Positions 26,828-36,233 are shown, counted from the stretch's first letter. The stretch is 64,000 bases of DNA from Candidatus Mcinerneyibacterium aminivorans (GCA_008086245.1 VSIX01000003.1:1-64000); one strand, 5' to 3'. Translations and numbers: made by a program. The notes: generated by a model from the sequence alone, not told the origin.

Positions 26828-27684
26828 AGATTTCAAAAAGAGATATTAAAAGTTTTATAGGTACAAATGTATTAAGATTTGCTACTATATTTGGATTGAT
26901 TTTTTTAGCTATATTTTTATATACAATATTTTCAAGAGGCGGAAGTGTAATATCTCTTTCTTTTTTAACTGAAGTTCCCAAAAAGGGAATGACAGAAGGG
27001 GGGATTTATCCTGCAATTATAGGTACTTTAGCATTAACTTTAACTTCCATACTAATTGCATTTCCAATAGGATTATTTGCAGCAATTTATCTTGTAGAAT
27101 ATGCCGGGAAAAACTGGTTTGTTAGAAGTATTAGAGTGGCAATAGGAACATTATCAGCAGTACCTTCAATTATTTTTGGATTATTTGGGTTGACCGTATT
27201 TGTCGTGTTTTTTGATCTGGGAGTTAGTATTTTATCAGGAGCATTAACTCTGGCTGTAATGGTTTTACCCTATATAATCAAAACAAGCGAAGAAGCTTTA
27301 AAAGCAGTACCCCAATCCTTTAGAGAGGCATCTATAGCACTGGGAGCCAACAAAAGCAGAACTATTTTAAAGGTTGTTTTGCCAACAGCTTTTCAAAGTA
27401 TTATAACAGGTATAGTTGTAAGTATAGGAAGAGTAGCAGGAGAGACAGCCCCGATATTATTTACTGCAGCTACCTTTTATACAAGGGAATTACCGTCATC
27501 ATTTATGGATGAAGTAATGGCTCTTCCATATCATATTTATGCTTTAATGACAGAGGGAACAAATCCTGTAAAACAGGAGCCAATGGCATATGGTACTGCA
27601 GTGGTTCTTCTGGCACTAGTATTAATTGTTAGTTTAGTAGCAATAATTTGGAGATACAATATTAGGAGGAAGAAAAAATGGTAA
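26824..27684 (+). CDS. pstA: Phosphate ABC transporter permease PstA
   Basis: The 286-residue partner permease of PstC, again with about six helices. The ATPase-contact loop is [23 protein letters not shown], and the periplasmic part contains [17 protein letters not shown], characteristic of PstA. It overlaps pstC by 4 bp and pstB by 7 bp, so all three should be translated together. With PstB it forms the high-affinity phosphate channel. Confidence 0.94.
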   Translation: MKISKRDIKSFIGTNVLRFATIFGLIFLAIFLYTIFSRGGSVISLSFLTEVPKKGMTEGGIYPAIIGTLALTLTSILIAFPIGLFAAIYLVEYAGKNWFVRSIRVAIGTLSAVPSIIFGLFGLTVFVVFFDLGVSILSGALTLAVMVLPYIIKTSEEALKAVPQSFREASIALGANKSRTILKVVLPTAFQSIITGIVVSIGRVAGETAPILFTAATFYTRELPSSFMDEVMALPYHIYALMTEGTNPVKQEPMAYGTAVVLLALVLIVSLVAIIWRYNIRRKKKW

Positions 27685-28442
27685 AAAAAGAAAAAGGATT
27701 AACTATACAAAAATTTAATTTATGGTTTAGTGATAGTCATATATTAAAAGATGTGTCATTTTCAATTCCGGAAAATAAAGTTACTGCAATTATAGGCCCT
27801 TCGGGATGCGGAAAAAGCACGTTACTAAGATCAATTAATAGGATGAATGATTTAATTCCTGAAGCAAAAATAAAAGGGAAAATATTGATTGATAATGAAA
27901 ATATTTATAGAGAAAATATTGATTTAAACAATTTAAGAATGAAGGTGGGAATGGTTTTTCAAAAACCCAATCCTTTTCCCAAATCGATATATGATAATGT
28001 AGCATACGGGTTGAAGATAAAAGGAATTAGAAATAAAAATAAAGTGGATAGTATTGTTGAAAAAAGTTTAAAAGATGCCTGGCTTTGGAAAGAAGTTAAG
28101 GATCGTCTGGATGAATCCGCAATGGAGCTGTCAGGCGGTCAGCAGCAGAGATTGTGTATTGCCAGAGCCCTTGCAACAAATCCGGAAATTTTATTGCTGG
28201 ATGAGCCTACTTCTGCACTGGATCCCAAGTCTACAAAAAAAATTGAGGAACTTGTTCTTGAATTGAAGGATAATGTAACAGTTTTGCAGGTAACCCACAA
28301 TATTTCACAGGCTGCAAGAATTTCGGATTATACAGCTTTTCTTTATCTTGGAGAGTTAATTGAATACGGAAAAACGGATAAAATATTTACAGTTCCGGAG
28401 GACCAGAGAACAGAAGATTATCTTGAGGGTAAATTTGGTTGA
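27678..28442 (+). CDS. pstB: Phosphate ABC transporter ATP-binding protein
   Basis: A 254-residue ABC ATPase. Walker A is GPSGCGKST, the signature is LSGGQQQRL and Walker B is [13 protein letters not shown], with the switch histidine in VTHN. The PstB-specific segment [19 protein letters not shown] is present. The start overlaps pstA by 7 bp and has the Shine-Dalgarno aggaggaag. It drives phosphate import and, in well studied systems, relays transport status to PhoR through PhoU, whose gene follows 72 bp later. Confidence 0.96.
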   Translation: MVKKEKGLTIQKFNLWFSDSHILKDVSFSIPENKVTAIIGPSGCGKSTLLRSINRMNDLIPEAKIKGKILIDNENIYRENIDLNNLRMKVGMVFQKPNPFPKSIYDNVAYGLKIKGIRNKNKVDSIVEKSLKDAWLWKEVKDRLDESAMELSGGQQQRLCIARALATNPEILLLDEPTSALDPKSTKKIEELVLELKDNVTVLQVTHNISQAARISDYTAFLYLGELIEYGKTDKIFTVPEDQRTEDYLEGKFG

Positions 28443-28514
28443 TAATTTGGTTGTAGGTAGTTGTTTTTTAATATATTATATAATTAATAAAAATAAATAT
28501 TAGGAGGAAGTAGA

Positions 28515-29189
28515 ATGATTGTTGAAAAGAAATTAAATGAAATTAAGGAAAAATTGCTTTATGAGGCTAATATAACAAAAAAGATGATAAAATTTGCTCT
28601 TGAAGGAGTTTTATATAATAATAGGGAAAAGTTACATAATCAAATATTATGTAATGAAGAAAAGGTAAATGAAACAGAAATAAAGATAGATGAAAAGTCA
28701 GTATCTTTTATAGCCAGATACCAGCCTGAAGCAAGACATCTAAGAACAATTTTTACTGTTATTAAGATCAATAATGATTTGGAAAGAATAGCCGATTTGG
28801 CTGTTAATATTTCTGATAATTTTCTGAAACTTAATAGAAATGAAGATGATGATGTAATGTCCATGGTAAAAAATGTAGGAGAAAAAACACGTAAGATGCT
28901 TGAAATGAGTATAGATAGTTTTATGAACCAGGATATTGAATTAGCTGAAAAGGTTATTGAATCTGATGATGAGGTGGATGAAGGTGAAAAAGAGATTATG
29001 AAAAAACTGGTTGAGAAGCTAAAGAAAAGAAAAGATGCAACCCAGTTTGAATTCTATTATTACAGAATAGCTAAAAGTTTCGAGAGAATTGCCGACCTGT
29101 CTACTAATATTGCCGAGGATACTATTTATATGAGCCGTGGAAACATTGTAAAACATGCCAACAGAAAGGACAATAAAAACGATGAGTGA
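28515..29189 (+). CDS. phoU: Phosphate signalling protein PhoU
   Basis: A 224-residue all-helical protein with two PhoU repeats; each carries the metal-binding signature, seen as LERIADLAVNIS in the first half and FERIADLSTNIAED in the second. PhoU inhibits PhoR when phosphate is plentiful and modulates Pst. It overlaps the phoB start by 8 bp. Placement between pstB and the two-component genes supports a single phosphate-sensing operon. Confidence 0.94.
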   Translation: MIVEKKLNEIKEKLLYEANITKKMIKFALEGVLYNNREKLHNQILCNEEKVNETEIKIDEKSVSFIARYQPEARHLRTIFTVIKINNDLERIADLAVNISDNFLKLNRNEDDDVMSMVKNVGEKTRKMLEMSIDSFMNQDIELAEKVIESDDEVDEGEKEIMKKLVEKLKKRKDATQFEFYYYRIAKSFERIADLSTNIAEDTIYMSRGNIVKHANRKDNKNDE

Positions 29190-29874
29190 TACTAAAATGA
29201 TTTATATCGTTGAAGATGAGGAAGATATTGCTGAACTTGTAAGTGTAAATCTGGAAAAATCCTCATTTAGAACTAAGAAGTTTTACGATATTTTTACTTT
29301 TAAAAACAAACTGGCGGTTGAGAAACCGGATTTAATAGTCCTTGATCTTATGCTTCCGGATGGAGACGGCCTGGATGTATGCAGGGATTTAAAGGAGAAT
29401 CCCGAATACAGGGACATACCTGTAATTATTCTAACTGCAAAATCTGAAGAGATGGACAAGGTACTGGGACTTGAACTGGGTGCAGATGATTATGTGACAA
29501 AACCTTTTTCACCAAGAGAACTTGTTGCCAGAGTTAAAAATATATTAAAAAGATTCAATAAAGTATTTGAAAATGAAAAGGAAATAATTAAAATCAGTGA
29601 TGAAATTAAAATCAATACCAAAAAACATGAAGTTGTAGTTGATAATGAGAAAATTGATTTAACAGCAACAGAATTTAAAATTCTAAAAATACTGGCAAAA
29701 AGAAAAGGCTGGGTTTTTAGCAGAGAACAGATATTAAATCGTTTATGGGGAAATGAGAAAAATGTTATAGATAGAACAGTCGATGTTCATATTAGACACC
29801 TCCGTAAAAAACTGGGAGATTCTAAAAATATTATCAAAAATGTGAGGGGTGTGGGATATAAAATAGATGTTTAA
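29182..29874 (+). CDS. phoB: Response regulator, PhoB/PhoP type (OmpR family)
   Basis: A 230-residue response regulator. The receiver domain has the acidic pocket (EDEED near residues 11-15), the phosphoacceptor Asp55 in VLDLMLPDG, Thr/Lys switch residues and the KPF motif. The winged-helix DNA-binding domain ends with DRTVDVHIRHLRKKLG and GVGYKID. I chose the ATG at 29182, where the family starts, over an ATG at 29155 that adds nine residues and lies deeper inside phoU. It is the probable reader of the 11-bp repeats upstream of pstS. It overlaps phoU and phoR by 8 bp each. Confidence 0.92.
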   Translation: MSDTKMIYIVEDEEDIAELVSVNLEKSSFRTKKFYDIFTFKNKLAVEKPDLIVLDLMLPDGDGLDVCRDLKENPEYRDIPVIILTAKSEEMDKVLGLELGADDYVTKPFSPRELVARVKNILKRFNKVFENEKEIIKISDEIKINTKKHEVVVDNEKIDLTATEFKILKILAKRKGWVFSREQILNRLWGNEKNVIDRTVDVHIRHLRKKLGDSKNIIKNVRGVGYKIDV

Positions 29875-31594
29875 AATTAAATCTATCTATTTAAAAATAT
29901 TTATATCTTTTCTTCTTCTTATTGCTGTAATTACAGGATTTTTTTTATATTTCAGCTATAATACAATTTATAATAATTATATCGATAGTAAAACAGAGTC
30001 ATTGAAAAAAATAAACTATTTTCTTGAATCAACTGTTTCAGAATTTATTGATAATCCCGAATCTCTTGATAAAAAGATTAAAGAACTTGGAAATAAAACA
30101 GATGTAAGAATTACAATTGTAAAAAAGAACGGTGAAGTAATAGCTGATTCATTTAATAATCCCAAAAATATGGAAAATCACAAAAACAGAATAGAACTGG
30201 TTAATTCACTGGATAAAGGATCCGGCAAAGCGGTTCGATACAGTGAGACAGAAGATAAAAGAATGCTTTATGTTGCTATAACTTATAATGAAAATGAAGA
30301 AGTTAAAGCATTTATTCGATCCAGCTTATACCTGGATGATATAAAAACTACAATTAATGAATTATTTGAAAGAATATTTGTGATTTCTATTTTAATAATT
30401 GTTTTTTCATTACTTGGGGCCTATATTTTTGCAAAAACGATATCCCATCCCATTAAAAGATTAACAGAAGCTTCCAGCGAGGTGGCAGAAGGAAATTTTG
30501 ATGTTAAAGTATATTTGAATAAAAAAGATGAATTCGGTGTTCTTGCAAATAGTTTTAATTATATGACAGAAAGAATTAATAGATTGTTTTCAGAAGTTAG
30601 GGAAAATCAAAAAAAACTGGAAGCAATAATAGAATCTATTCAGGAACTTCTTTTTGTTATAAATAACGAAGGCAAAATAAAGTTAAGTAATAATAATTTT
30701 AAAAAATATTTTAAAATTGATGATTCCGGGGATAAATCATTCTATGAAATAATCTCTGAACCTGACATGATCGAATTATTTGAAAAGATTAAGAAAAATA
30801 AAACAAATCTTGTAAAAGAAATTGAAATGGATGATAAAATATTCCTGGTAAGTCTGTCTTATGTTAGGGAATCCGAGGATATTATAGGATTGCTTCATGA
30901 TCTTACAGAATACAGAATGTTAAATAAAATAAAAAAAGATTTTGTTTATAATGTTTCCCATGAATTGAAAACTCCGTTAACTTCAATAAAAGGATTCTCC
31001 GAAACATTACTTTCAAATAAAAATTTTAACAAAAATTATATACAAATTATTAAAAAAAATACTGATAGAATGATAAAAATAGTAAAAGATTTGCTAACAT
31101 TATCCGAACTCGAGATTAATCAGAATATAAAAAAGGAAAAAGTTAATCTCGAGGATCCAATTGAAAATGCCTTTGTGATTGTAAAAGAAAAAGCTGAAAA
31201 TAAGGGCTTGAAACTTAGTAAAAAGCTCCCTGGGGACGAATTTATTATAGAAGGAGATAAATTTAAACTCGAACAGCTGTTCATAAATCTGCTGGATAAT
31301 GCTGTTAAGTACACCAATAAAGGATCTGTTAGAATATCTGCAAGAGAGCTGAATGATGATAGAGTTCAGGTGATAATAGAGGATACAGGTATCGGAATAG
31401 CCAAAAAACATCTAAATAGAATTTTTGAAAGGTTTTATGTAGTTGATAAAAGCCGCTCAAGAAAAAAAGGCGGGACCGGATTGGGTTTATCCATAGTGAA
31501 GCATATATTAAAGTTACATGATGCTGAAATGGATGTTCAATCCAAAAAAAACAAAGGGACAAAGTTTACTATTTTTTTTAACAAAAAAATATAA
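29867..31594 (+). CDS. phoR: Sensor histidine kinase, PhoR type
   Basis: A 575-residue membrane kinase. It has a first membrane segment at about 9-30, an extracytoplasmic domain of about 130 residues, a second membrane segment near 167-187, then HAMP, a PAS domain, HisKA with the phosphorylated His365 in SHELKTPLTSIKGF, and the ATPase domain with N, G1 and G2 boxes (LLDNAVKYT, DTGIGI, GTGLGLSIV). Proximity to pst and phoU supports a PhoR role. The extracytoplasmic domain is larger than that of Escherichia coli PhoR and resembles the Bacillus form. Confidence 0.92.
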   Translation: MFKIKSIYLKIFISFLLLIAVITGFFLYFSYNTIYNNYIDSKTESLKKINYFLESTVSEFIDNPESLDKKIKELGNKTDVRITIVKKNGEVIADSFNNPKNMENHKNRIELVNSLDKGSGKAVRYSETEDKRMLYVAITYNENEEVKAFIRSSLYLDDIKTTINELFERIFVISILIIVFSLLGAYIFAKTISHPIKRLTEASSEVAEGNFDVKVYLNKKDEFGVLANSFNYMTERINRLFSEVRENQKKLEAIIESIQELLFVINNEGKIKLSNNNFKKYFKIDDSGDKSFYEIISEPDMIELFEKIKKNKTNLVKEIEMDDKIFLVSLSYVRESEDIIGLLHDLTEYRMLNKIKKDFVYNVSHELKTPLTSIKGFSETLLSNKNFNKNYIQIIKKNTDRMIKIVKDLLTLSELEINQNIKKEKVNLEDPIENAFVIVKEKAENKGLKLSKKLPGDEFIIEGDKFKLEQLFINLLDNAVKYTNKGSVRISARELNDDRVQVIIEDTGIGIAKKHLNRIFERFYVVDKSRSRKKGGTGLGLSIVKHILKLHDAEMDVQSKKNKGTKFTIFFNKKI

Positions 31595-31745
31595 GCTTAA
31601 ATTGAAATATCTGGACATTCTATCTGAAAAATAAATATCCGAGAAATTATTTTTTTAATATAATTTAATGAATTTAAATGAGAAAATATGATTTTGAATC
31701 TCCGGACATCGACAAAGATAACTTAATTTATTTTTATATTGGTTC

Positions 31746-31773
31746 TTGATTTGGGGGCCTTTTTTGGTATAAT
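31746..31773 (+). promoter_or_regulatory. Sigma-70 promoter with extended -10 for the LytM-bactofilin-atpZ unit
   Basis: TTGATT (31746-31751), a 16-bp spacer and a perfect TATAAT (31768-31773) preceded by TGG. It lies 20 bp before the first ATG, whose Shine-Dalgarno is agagg. Confidence 0.7.
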
Positions 31774-31793
31774 ATCTGTCAAGAGGTATTTCT

Positions 31794-32645
31794 ATGAAAA
31801 AATTTACTATTATAATTATTCCGCCAGGTAGTACTAAAATGAAAAAGCTTAGATTGGGGAAGATCCCTTTCTTTATGCTGGTTCTTTTTTTACTGCTTGT
31901 AATTACTTATTCAGTATGGCTTGCATTTAATTTTTCTTCCTATGTTTATCAAAAAGAAAAAAATGAACAGCTCTCGGCAAGATATGACACACTTGTTAAA
32001 GAAAGAAAAAAGGACAAACAAAAACTTAAAAAAATAAAGAAGGAACTTTCACAGCTTGAAAATATGATGGGTAAAATATCCAATATAATGGGAGTAAAAA
32101 TTGATAAAGAGGTTAACAACAAAAAGGATTATTATCAGAGTTATGAAAAAAAATGGATAGGAGAAAAGTTAAAGGAATATAACTATGTTACACGGGATAG
32201 TTATATGAATTTATCGGCACCAAAATTTATACCTGTTAGTGGATGGATATCATCCAGGTTTGGAACCAGAAAATCTCCTTATACCAGCAAAAATGAATTT
32301 CACCCGGCAGTTGATATTATTGCTCCTATGGGAAGAACCATACGCGCTGCAGCCAGTGGAAAAGTTGTAAATATTAAAGAAGACCCTACTATGGGAAAAG
32401 TTTTATATATATATAATAAGTGGGGATATTTGACCAAGTATGCTCATAATAATAAAATATTTGTAAATATAGGGGATAAAGTTGAAATTGGAGATAAAAT
32501 TGCAGAAGTTGGGGTAAGTGGTAAAACAACCGGCCCCCATCTACATTTTCAAATGGAATTATTAAGAATTCCTGTAGATCCAGAAAAATATGGCATGGAA
32601 TTAAGTGATAAAAGAATATTTGAAAAATCAGGAGGGAATGAGTAA
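31794..32645 (+). CDS. Membrane-anchored M23 (LytM) peptidase
   Basis: A 283-residue protein with an N-terminal transmembrane anchor (about residues 24-48), a coiled coil (about 55-105) and an M23 domain. The zinc ligands are present: His and Asp in FHPAVDIIAP and the HxH motif in GPHLHFQME. The sequence opens with KKFTIIIIPPGSTKMKKLRLGK, a motif often seen in LytM proteins encoded next to bactofilins. It should act on peptidoglycan cross-bridges in the periplasm. It shares one base with the bactofilin gene, and such pairs are known to shape cells together. Confidence 0.93.
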   Translation: MKKFTIIIIPPGSTKMKKLRLGKIPFFMLVLFLLLVITYSVWLAFNFSSYVYQKEKNEQLSARYDTLVKERKKDKQKLKKIKKELSQLENMMGKISNIMGVKIDKEVNNKKDYYQSYEKKWIGEKLKEYNYVTRDSYMNLSAPKFIPVSGWISSRFGTRKSPYTSKNEFHPAVDIIAPMGRTIRAAASGKVVNIKEDPTMGKVLYIYNKWGYLTKYAHNNKIFVNIGDKVEIGDKIAEVGVSGKTTGPHLHFQMELLRIPVDPEKYGMELSDKRIFEKSGGNE

Positions 32646-32971
32646 TGGCAAAAAATAATTATGATATGAATACTATACTTGGCGAGAATTCTAACTACGA
32701 AGGTGATATGAAAATTGAAGGAAGTATGAGAGTTGAAGGTATTTTTAAGGGAGAAATAACAGCAAGTTCTGTAGTAGTTGGAAAAAATGCCAAATTAGAG
32801 GCTAATATAAATGCTGATAGTGTTATTGTTGGTGGAGAAGTTAACGGTAATATAAATACAACCAAGGAGCTTACTCTACAAAAAACGGGAAAAATAATAG
32901 GAGATGTCGAAACTCCTACATTAGTTGTGGAAGATGGAGCGATTCTTCAGGGAAACTGCAAAATGAAATAA
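32645..32971 (+). CDS. Bactofilin
   Basis: A 108-residue bactofilin (DUF583/PF04519), a beta-helical cytoskeletal protein that polymerises without nucleotides. The repeating pattern of short strands with glycine turns is obvious (EGDMKIEGSMRVEGIFKGE and VIVGGEVNGNI), and the GDVETPTLVVEDGAILQG end is typical. It follows the M23 peptidase with a one-base overlap and precedes the atpZ gene by one base. It likely positions the peptidase for local wall remodelling. Confidence 0.94.
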   Translation: MAKNNYDMNTILGENSNYEGDMKIEGSMRVEGIFKGEITASSVVVGKNAKLEANINADSVIVGGEVNGNINTTKELTLQKTGKIIGDVETPTLVVEDGAILQGNCKMK

Positions 32972-32972
32972 T

Positions 32973-33230
32973 ATGGATTTGAATGATTATTTACGATATT
33001 TCTATATCTTTTCACAGCTTGGATTTGTAGTCGTTGTATCCATTGTAATATTTATATATTTAGGAAACTATATTGATAAAAATATATGGCACACCGGTGG
33101 GGTATTTACGGTGTTAGGTATTTTTTTGGGTATTTTTTCAGCAGGATTTAATTCTTATAAAATATATAAAAAGTATATAGATGAATTGGAAAAAATTGAC
33201 AGGAACGACAGAGACAGAGACAAAAAATAA
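32973..33230 (+). CDS. atpZ: AtpZ/AtpI-family small membrane protein
   Basis: An 85-residue two-helix membrane protein of the AtpZ type (LGFVVVVSIVIFIYLGNYIDK, then GGVFTVLGIFLGIFSAGF), with a charged C terminus. AtpZ and AtpI help ion access or assembly of the F-type ATP synthase, and are common at the head of sodium- or proton-dependent atp operons. It is joined to the bactofilin gene by one base, but an 81-bp gap with its own regulatory sequence separates it from atpI. Confidence 0.85.
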   Translation: MDLNDYLRYFYIFSQLGFVVVVSIVIFIYLGNYIDKNIWHTGGVFTVLGIFLGIFSAGFNSYKIYKKYIDELEKIDRNDRDRDKK

Positions 33231-33311
33231 GCAGGTATTGACATTGTTGCTACATAAAATTTTTGTTGACAGTATATTTTTATCGTGATACCTTTCACGA
33301 AAGGATGAGTT

Positions 33312-33689
33312 ATGGAATATTCAGTAATGAAAGTACTATTAAATAAGATATTAACATTTGTTGGAATTATAATTTCTGTTATCTTGTATGCAGTAACAGA
33401 TGTAAGTATAGCTTTAGGATTTTTAGCAGGAATTATTGTTATGCTTATAAACTGGAAGCTTCTTGCATGGCAGAATGAAAAAATTGTAAAAGGTGAAAAG
33501 AAACCCAGTTATGCATATGCATTTTATTTTTTCAGGTATGCTATTATTGGTGCCGTTTTGTTTTTATCTTTTAAATTTGAAAATATAGATGGTTATGGTA
33601 CAATAGCAGGTGTTATATTTGCCTTGATTTATGCATTTATTTTTGCTCTTTTCATAAGCAAAAAAGAAAGGGGAAACCAGGATGAATGA
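33312..33689 (+). CDS. atpI: ATP synthase protein I-like membrane protein
   Basis: A 125-residue four-helix membrane protein resembling AtpI. Helices are at about 7-30, 32-50, 70-88 and 95-118. AtpI is a nonessential c-ring assembly factor in Ilyobacter and other sodium-dependent synthases, which matches the c-subunit type found here. The gene overlaps atpB by 8 bp, so it belongs to the atp operon. A small inverted repeat (33291-33304) places its right arm on the Shine-Dalgarno aaagga, which may restrict translation. Confidence 0.78.
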   Translation: MEYSVMKVLLNKILTFVGIIISVILYAVTDVSIALGFLAGIIVMLINWKLLAWQNEKIVKGEKKPSYAYAFYFFRYAIIGAVLFLSFKFENIDGYGTIAGVIFALIYAFIFALFISKKERGNQDE

Positions 33690-34377
33690 GGTTGGCTCAA
33701 TAGATACAACATCTTTTCAAATAGGAGATTTAAATATAGTTTTTAATCATCATACACTGATAATGATATGGATTGTAATTTTTGTTATTTGTATTACTTT
33801 ATATCTATTAACAAGAAATATGACAAAAATACCTTCAAGAGGACAAACAGTAGTGGAAATGCTTATTGATTATTTTGATCAATTAGCTAAAGAGTCCTTG
33901 GGGGAAAATCATAGGAGATATTTACCGTTTATAGTAACAATATTTTTGTTTGTTTTGGTTTCAAACTGGATTGGAATTGTACCTTTAATGGATGAACCCA
34001 CCAAGGATTTAAATACTCCTATGGGAATAGGTATTTTAGTTTTATTTGTTACTATTTATTCGGGAATTAGATATAATGGATTTTTTGGATTTGTAAAAGA
34101 GTTTTTTGAACCTGTATGGTTCTTATTTCCAATAAATGTAGTTGGTGAGATTGGAAAATTTATTTCACTAATATTCCGTTTGTTTGGAAATGTTTTTGGG
34201 GGTACTGTAATTGTATGGGTTGGTTTCACTATGTTGTTAAAAACCTGGTGGACCGGATGGGTTCTATTATTTCTTGGCCCGGCCCTTTATGGTTTTTTTG
34301 GTCTGTTCATCGGGGCAATTCAGGCTTTTGTTTTTACTATGCTTTCGATGACTTATATCTCCATAGTGAAAAATTGA
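33682..34377 (+). CDS. atpB: ATP synthase F0 subunit a
   Basis: A 231-residue polytopic stator subunit that forms the two ion half-channels with the c-ring. The essential arginine is in the RLFGNVFGG motif (about residue 166), and the C-terminal helix FVFTMLSMTYISI is typical. Five or six transmembrane helices are visible. The gene is short but complete. It lies 9 bp upstream of the first c-subunit gene. Confidence 0.93.
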   Translation: MNEVGSIDTTSFQIGDLNIVFNHHTLIMIWIVIFVICITLYLLTRNMTKIPSRGQTVVEMLIDYFDQLAKESLGENHRRYLPFIVTIFLFVLVSNWIGIVPLMDEPTKDLNTPMGIGILVLFVTIYSGIRYNGFFGFVKEFFEPVWFLFPINVVGEIGKFISLIFRLFGNVFGGTVIVWVGFTMLLKTWWTGWVLLFLGPALYGFFGLFIGAIQAFVFTMLSMTYISIVKN

Positions 34378-34386
34378 GGAGAATAT

Positions 34387-34869
34387 ATGGAAGTTGTAAC
34401 TGAATTAGTTATATATTTAAGTGCTGGTATAGCAATGGGATTTGGAGCAATTGGATCTGGTATAGGGGAAGGCCTTGCAGGCGGTAAAGCTGTAGAAGCA
34501 GCTGCCAGACAACCAGGTGTGCAGGGTAAAGTTATGAAAACCATGTTAATTGGACAGGCAATTTCTGAATCAGGAGGCATTTATGCTTTAGTAGTAGCCG
34601 TTTTGCTGTTGTTTACAGCCCCGCATGAAGCACTATCAGTAGGTAAAATTGCAGCTCTTCTTGGTTCTGGGATATGCATGGGATTTGGTGCATTGGGACC
34701 CGGATTAGGGATTGGATATGCTGCCAGCAAGGGAGTTGAAGGTGTTGGTAGAAGTCCTCATAATGAACCGGTGATTTTTAGAACTATGCTTATCGGCCAG
34801 GCCGTTTCAGGATCTACAAGTATTTATGCTCTGGTAGTTTCGTTACTATTGTTGTTTGTTATTAAATAA
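34387..34869 (+). CDS. atpE: ATP synthase c subunit, V-type-like double hairpin with one ion site
   Basis: At 160 residues this is twice the usual c length and holds two helical hairpins. Hairpin 1 has Glu28 (helix 1, Ilyobacter position 32) and Glu61 with Ser62 and Tyr66 (positions 65, 66 and 70), so it has an ion site with two carboxylates. Hairpin 2 keeps the spacing exactly but has Ile109 and Gly142 at the two carboxylate positions, so it cannot bind an ion. This is the architecture of V-type c subunits and of the c1 subunit of Acetobacterium woodii. It is followed after 23 bp by a normal c gene, suggesting a mixed ring. Residue assignments are by direct reading; ring stoichiometry is inference. 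Confidence 0.9.
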   Translation: MEVVTELVIYLSAGIAMGFGAIGSGIGEGLAGGKAVEAAARQPGVQGKVMKTMLIGQAISESGGIYALVVAVLLLFTAPHEALSVGKIAALLGSGICMGFGALGPGLGIGYAASKGVEGVGRSPHNEPVIFRTMLIGQAVSGSTSIYALVVSLLLLFVIK

Positions 34870-34892
34870 AAAAGGAAGGAAGGAGATAGATT

Positions 34893-35174
34893 ATGATAAA
34901 TATTGTCGATATGTTAAAAGAGATATCAATTTCGGGTGATCAAATAGTTAGAAGTGCTGCTCTTCTTGGAGCAGGAATAGCTATGGGTGTTGGTGCTATT
35001 GGTCCTGGTATTGGAGAGGGTTTTGCTGCAGGGAAAGCCTGTGAGGGCATATCAAAAAGACCCGAGGAAAGCGGTCTTTTAACCAGAACAATGCTTGTTG
35101 GACAGGCTGTATCTGAATCAACCGGGATATATTCATTAGTTATTGCTCTACTTCTTATATTTGTTGTTGCCTAA
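34893..35174 (+). CDS. atpE: ATP synthase c subunit, single hairpin with Na+-type site
   Basis: A 93-residue ring subunit. In helix 1 the motif GIGEG puts Glu42 at Ilyobacter position 32, where Gln is usual; in helix 2 the motif VSESTGIY puts Val73, Glu75, Ser76, Thr77 and Tyr80 at positions 63, 65, 66, 67 and 70. The spacing between the two carboxylates (33 residues) equals that of Na+-type c subunits. The ESTGIYSLV segment matches the Na+ signature, and the extra Glu at position 32 matches the two-carboxylate motif reported for Fusobacterium nucleatum. An N-terminal extension of about ten residues is unusual but modest. Confidence 0.94.
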   Translation: MINIVDMLKEISISGDQIVRSAALLGAGIAMGVGAIGPGIGEGFAAGKACEGISKRPEESGLLTRTMLVGQAVSESTGIYSLVIALLLIFVVA

Positions 35175-35192
35175 GCTTAAAGGAGTTGAATT

Positions 35193-35690
35193 ATGAATGA
35201 TACTCTTTTAAATGCTACTACAATTTTATCTGCATTAAGCTTCATTATATTGCTGGTATTACTTAAAAAATATGTTTACAATATCGTATTGAAAGTTATT
35301 GATGAACGAAGAGAAGAAATAAAAAATAAAATCGAAACTGCAAATGAAAGAAAAGAAGAGGCTGAAGAACTAAAAAATCAGTATTCAAAACGACTTGAAG
35401 AAGCTTATACTAAAGCGGAAGAAATTAAAGATGATATTGTTGCTACAGCTGAAAATGAAAAGAAAGAAATTGTAAAACAGGCCAAAAAAGAGTCGGAAAA
35501 CATTAAAGAAAAGGCTCAAAAAGAAATTGATATGCAGGTAAGAAAAGTTAAGGAACAGTTAAGACGGGAAACTGCAGATATATCGGTTGAAATAGCTAAA
35601 ACTATTTTAGAAAAAGAAATTGATAAAAAGGAACATAAAGAATTAATCAAGGACTTTCTCGAAGGTCTGGGTGAGGAACGTGGCAAATGA
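35193..35690 (+). CDS. atpF: ATP synthase F0 subunit b
   Basis: A 165-residue peripheral-stalk subunit. One transmembrane helix (about residues 5-27) is followed by a long charged coiled coil that reaches the delta subunit. The motif KVIDERREEI at the membrane exit is typical. It overlaps atpH by 20 bp with the earlier start, or 11 bp with the later one. Only a single b gene is present. Confidence 0.93.
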   Translation: MNDTLLNATTILSALSFIILLVLLKKYVYNIVLKVIDERREEIKNKIETANERKEEAEELKNQYSKRLEEAYTKAEEIKDDIVATAENEKKEIVKQAKKESENIKEKAQKEIDMQVRKVKEQLRRETADISVEIAKTILEKEIDKKEHKELIKDFLEGLGEERGK

Positions 35691-36228
35691 ACCAGTAGCT
35701 ATTAAATATTCCACAGCATTATTTAATGTAGCAGTTGATTCTGATATCAATGATGATGTTTTAGAACTATTAAAAGTAATGCAAAATGCTTTTGTTGAGA
35801 ATATAAAATTGTATCAAACATTTATTAATCCGGAAATTGCAAAAAAAACAAAACTAAATATTGTAAGTGAAATATTAAAAGGTAAAAAAGCCAATGAACT
35901 GGTTTTAAAATTCTTTGAACTCCTATTTGAAAAGGGAAGAATTAATATTTTTGATGAAATTGTAAAACAGTATGATCTTTTAAATAAAGAAGAGAACGGA
36001 ATATTAGATGTAAAAGTCTACAGTGCTTTTGAATTGCATAATGATACTAAAAAGTTAATTAAAGATAAATTAAAGGAATATTATCCCGGTAGTAAGGAAG
36101 TACAATTAAATATTAAGGTTGATGAGAAATTAATTGGTGGAATTAAGCTTGAAATGAGAGGTAAAATTTTCGATGGAAGCATATCCGGGTATTTAAGTAA
36201 AATGAAAAAAACATTGAGAGGTGAGTGA
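35671..36228 (+). CDS. atpH: ATP synthase F1 subunit delta
   Basis: A 185-residue OSCP/delta subunit joining the peripheral stalk to F1. The family opening [12 protein letters not shown] follows the start, and the C-terminal region has the [24 protein letters not shown] motif. The start is a GTG, either at 35671 (gaaggt upstream) or at 35680 (gagga directly upstream); the data do not decide. The stop codon overlaps the possible upstream start of atpA. Confidence 0.92.
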   Translation: MRNVANEPVAIKYSTALFNVAVDSDINDDVLELLKVMQNAFVENIKLYQTFINPEIAKKTKLNIVSEILKGKKANELVLKFFELLFEKGRINIFDEIVKQYDLLNKEENGILDVKVYSAFELHNDTKKLIKDKLKEYYPGSKEVQLNIKVDEKLIGGIKLEMRGKIFDGSISGYLSKMKKTLRGE

Positions 36229-36233
36229 TACCT

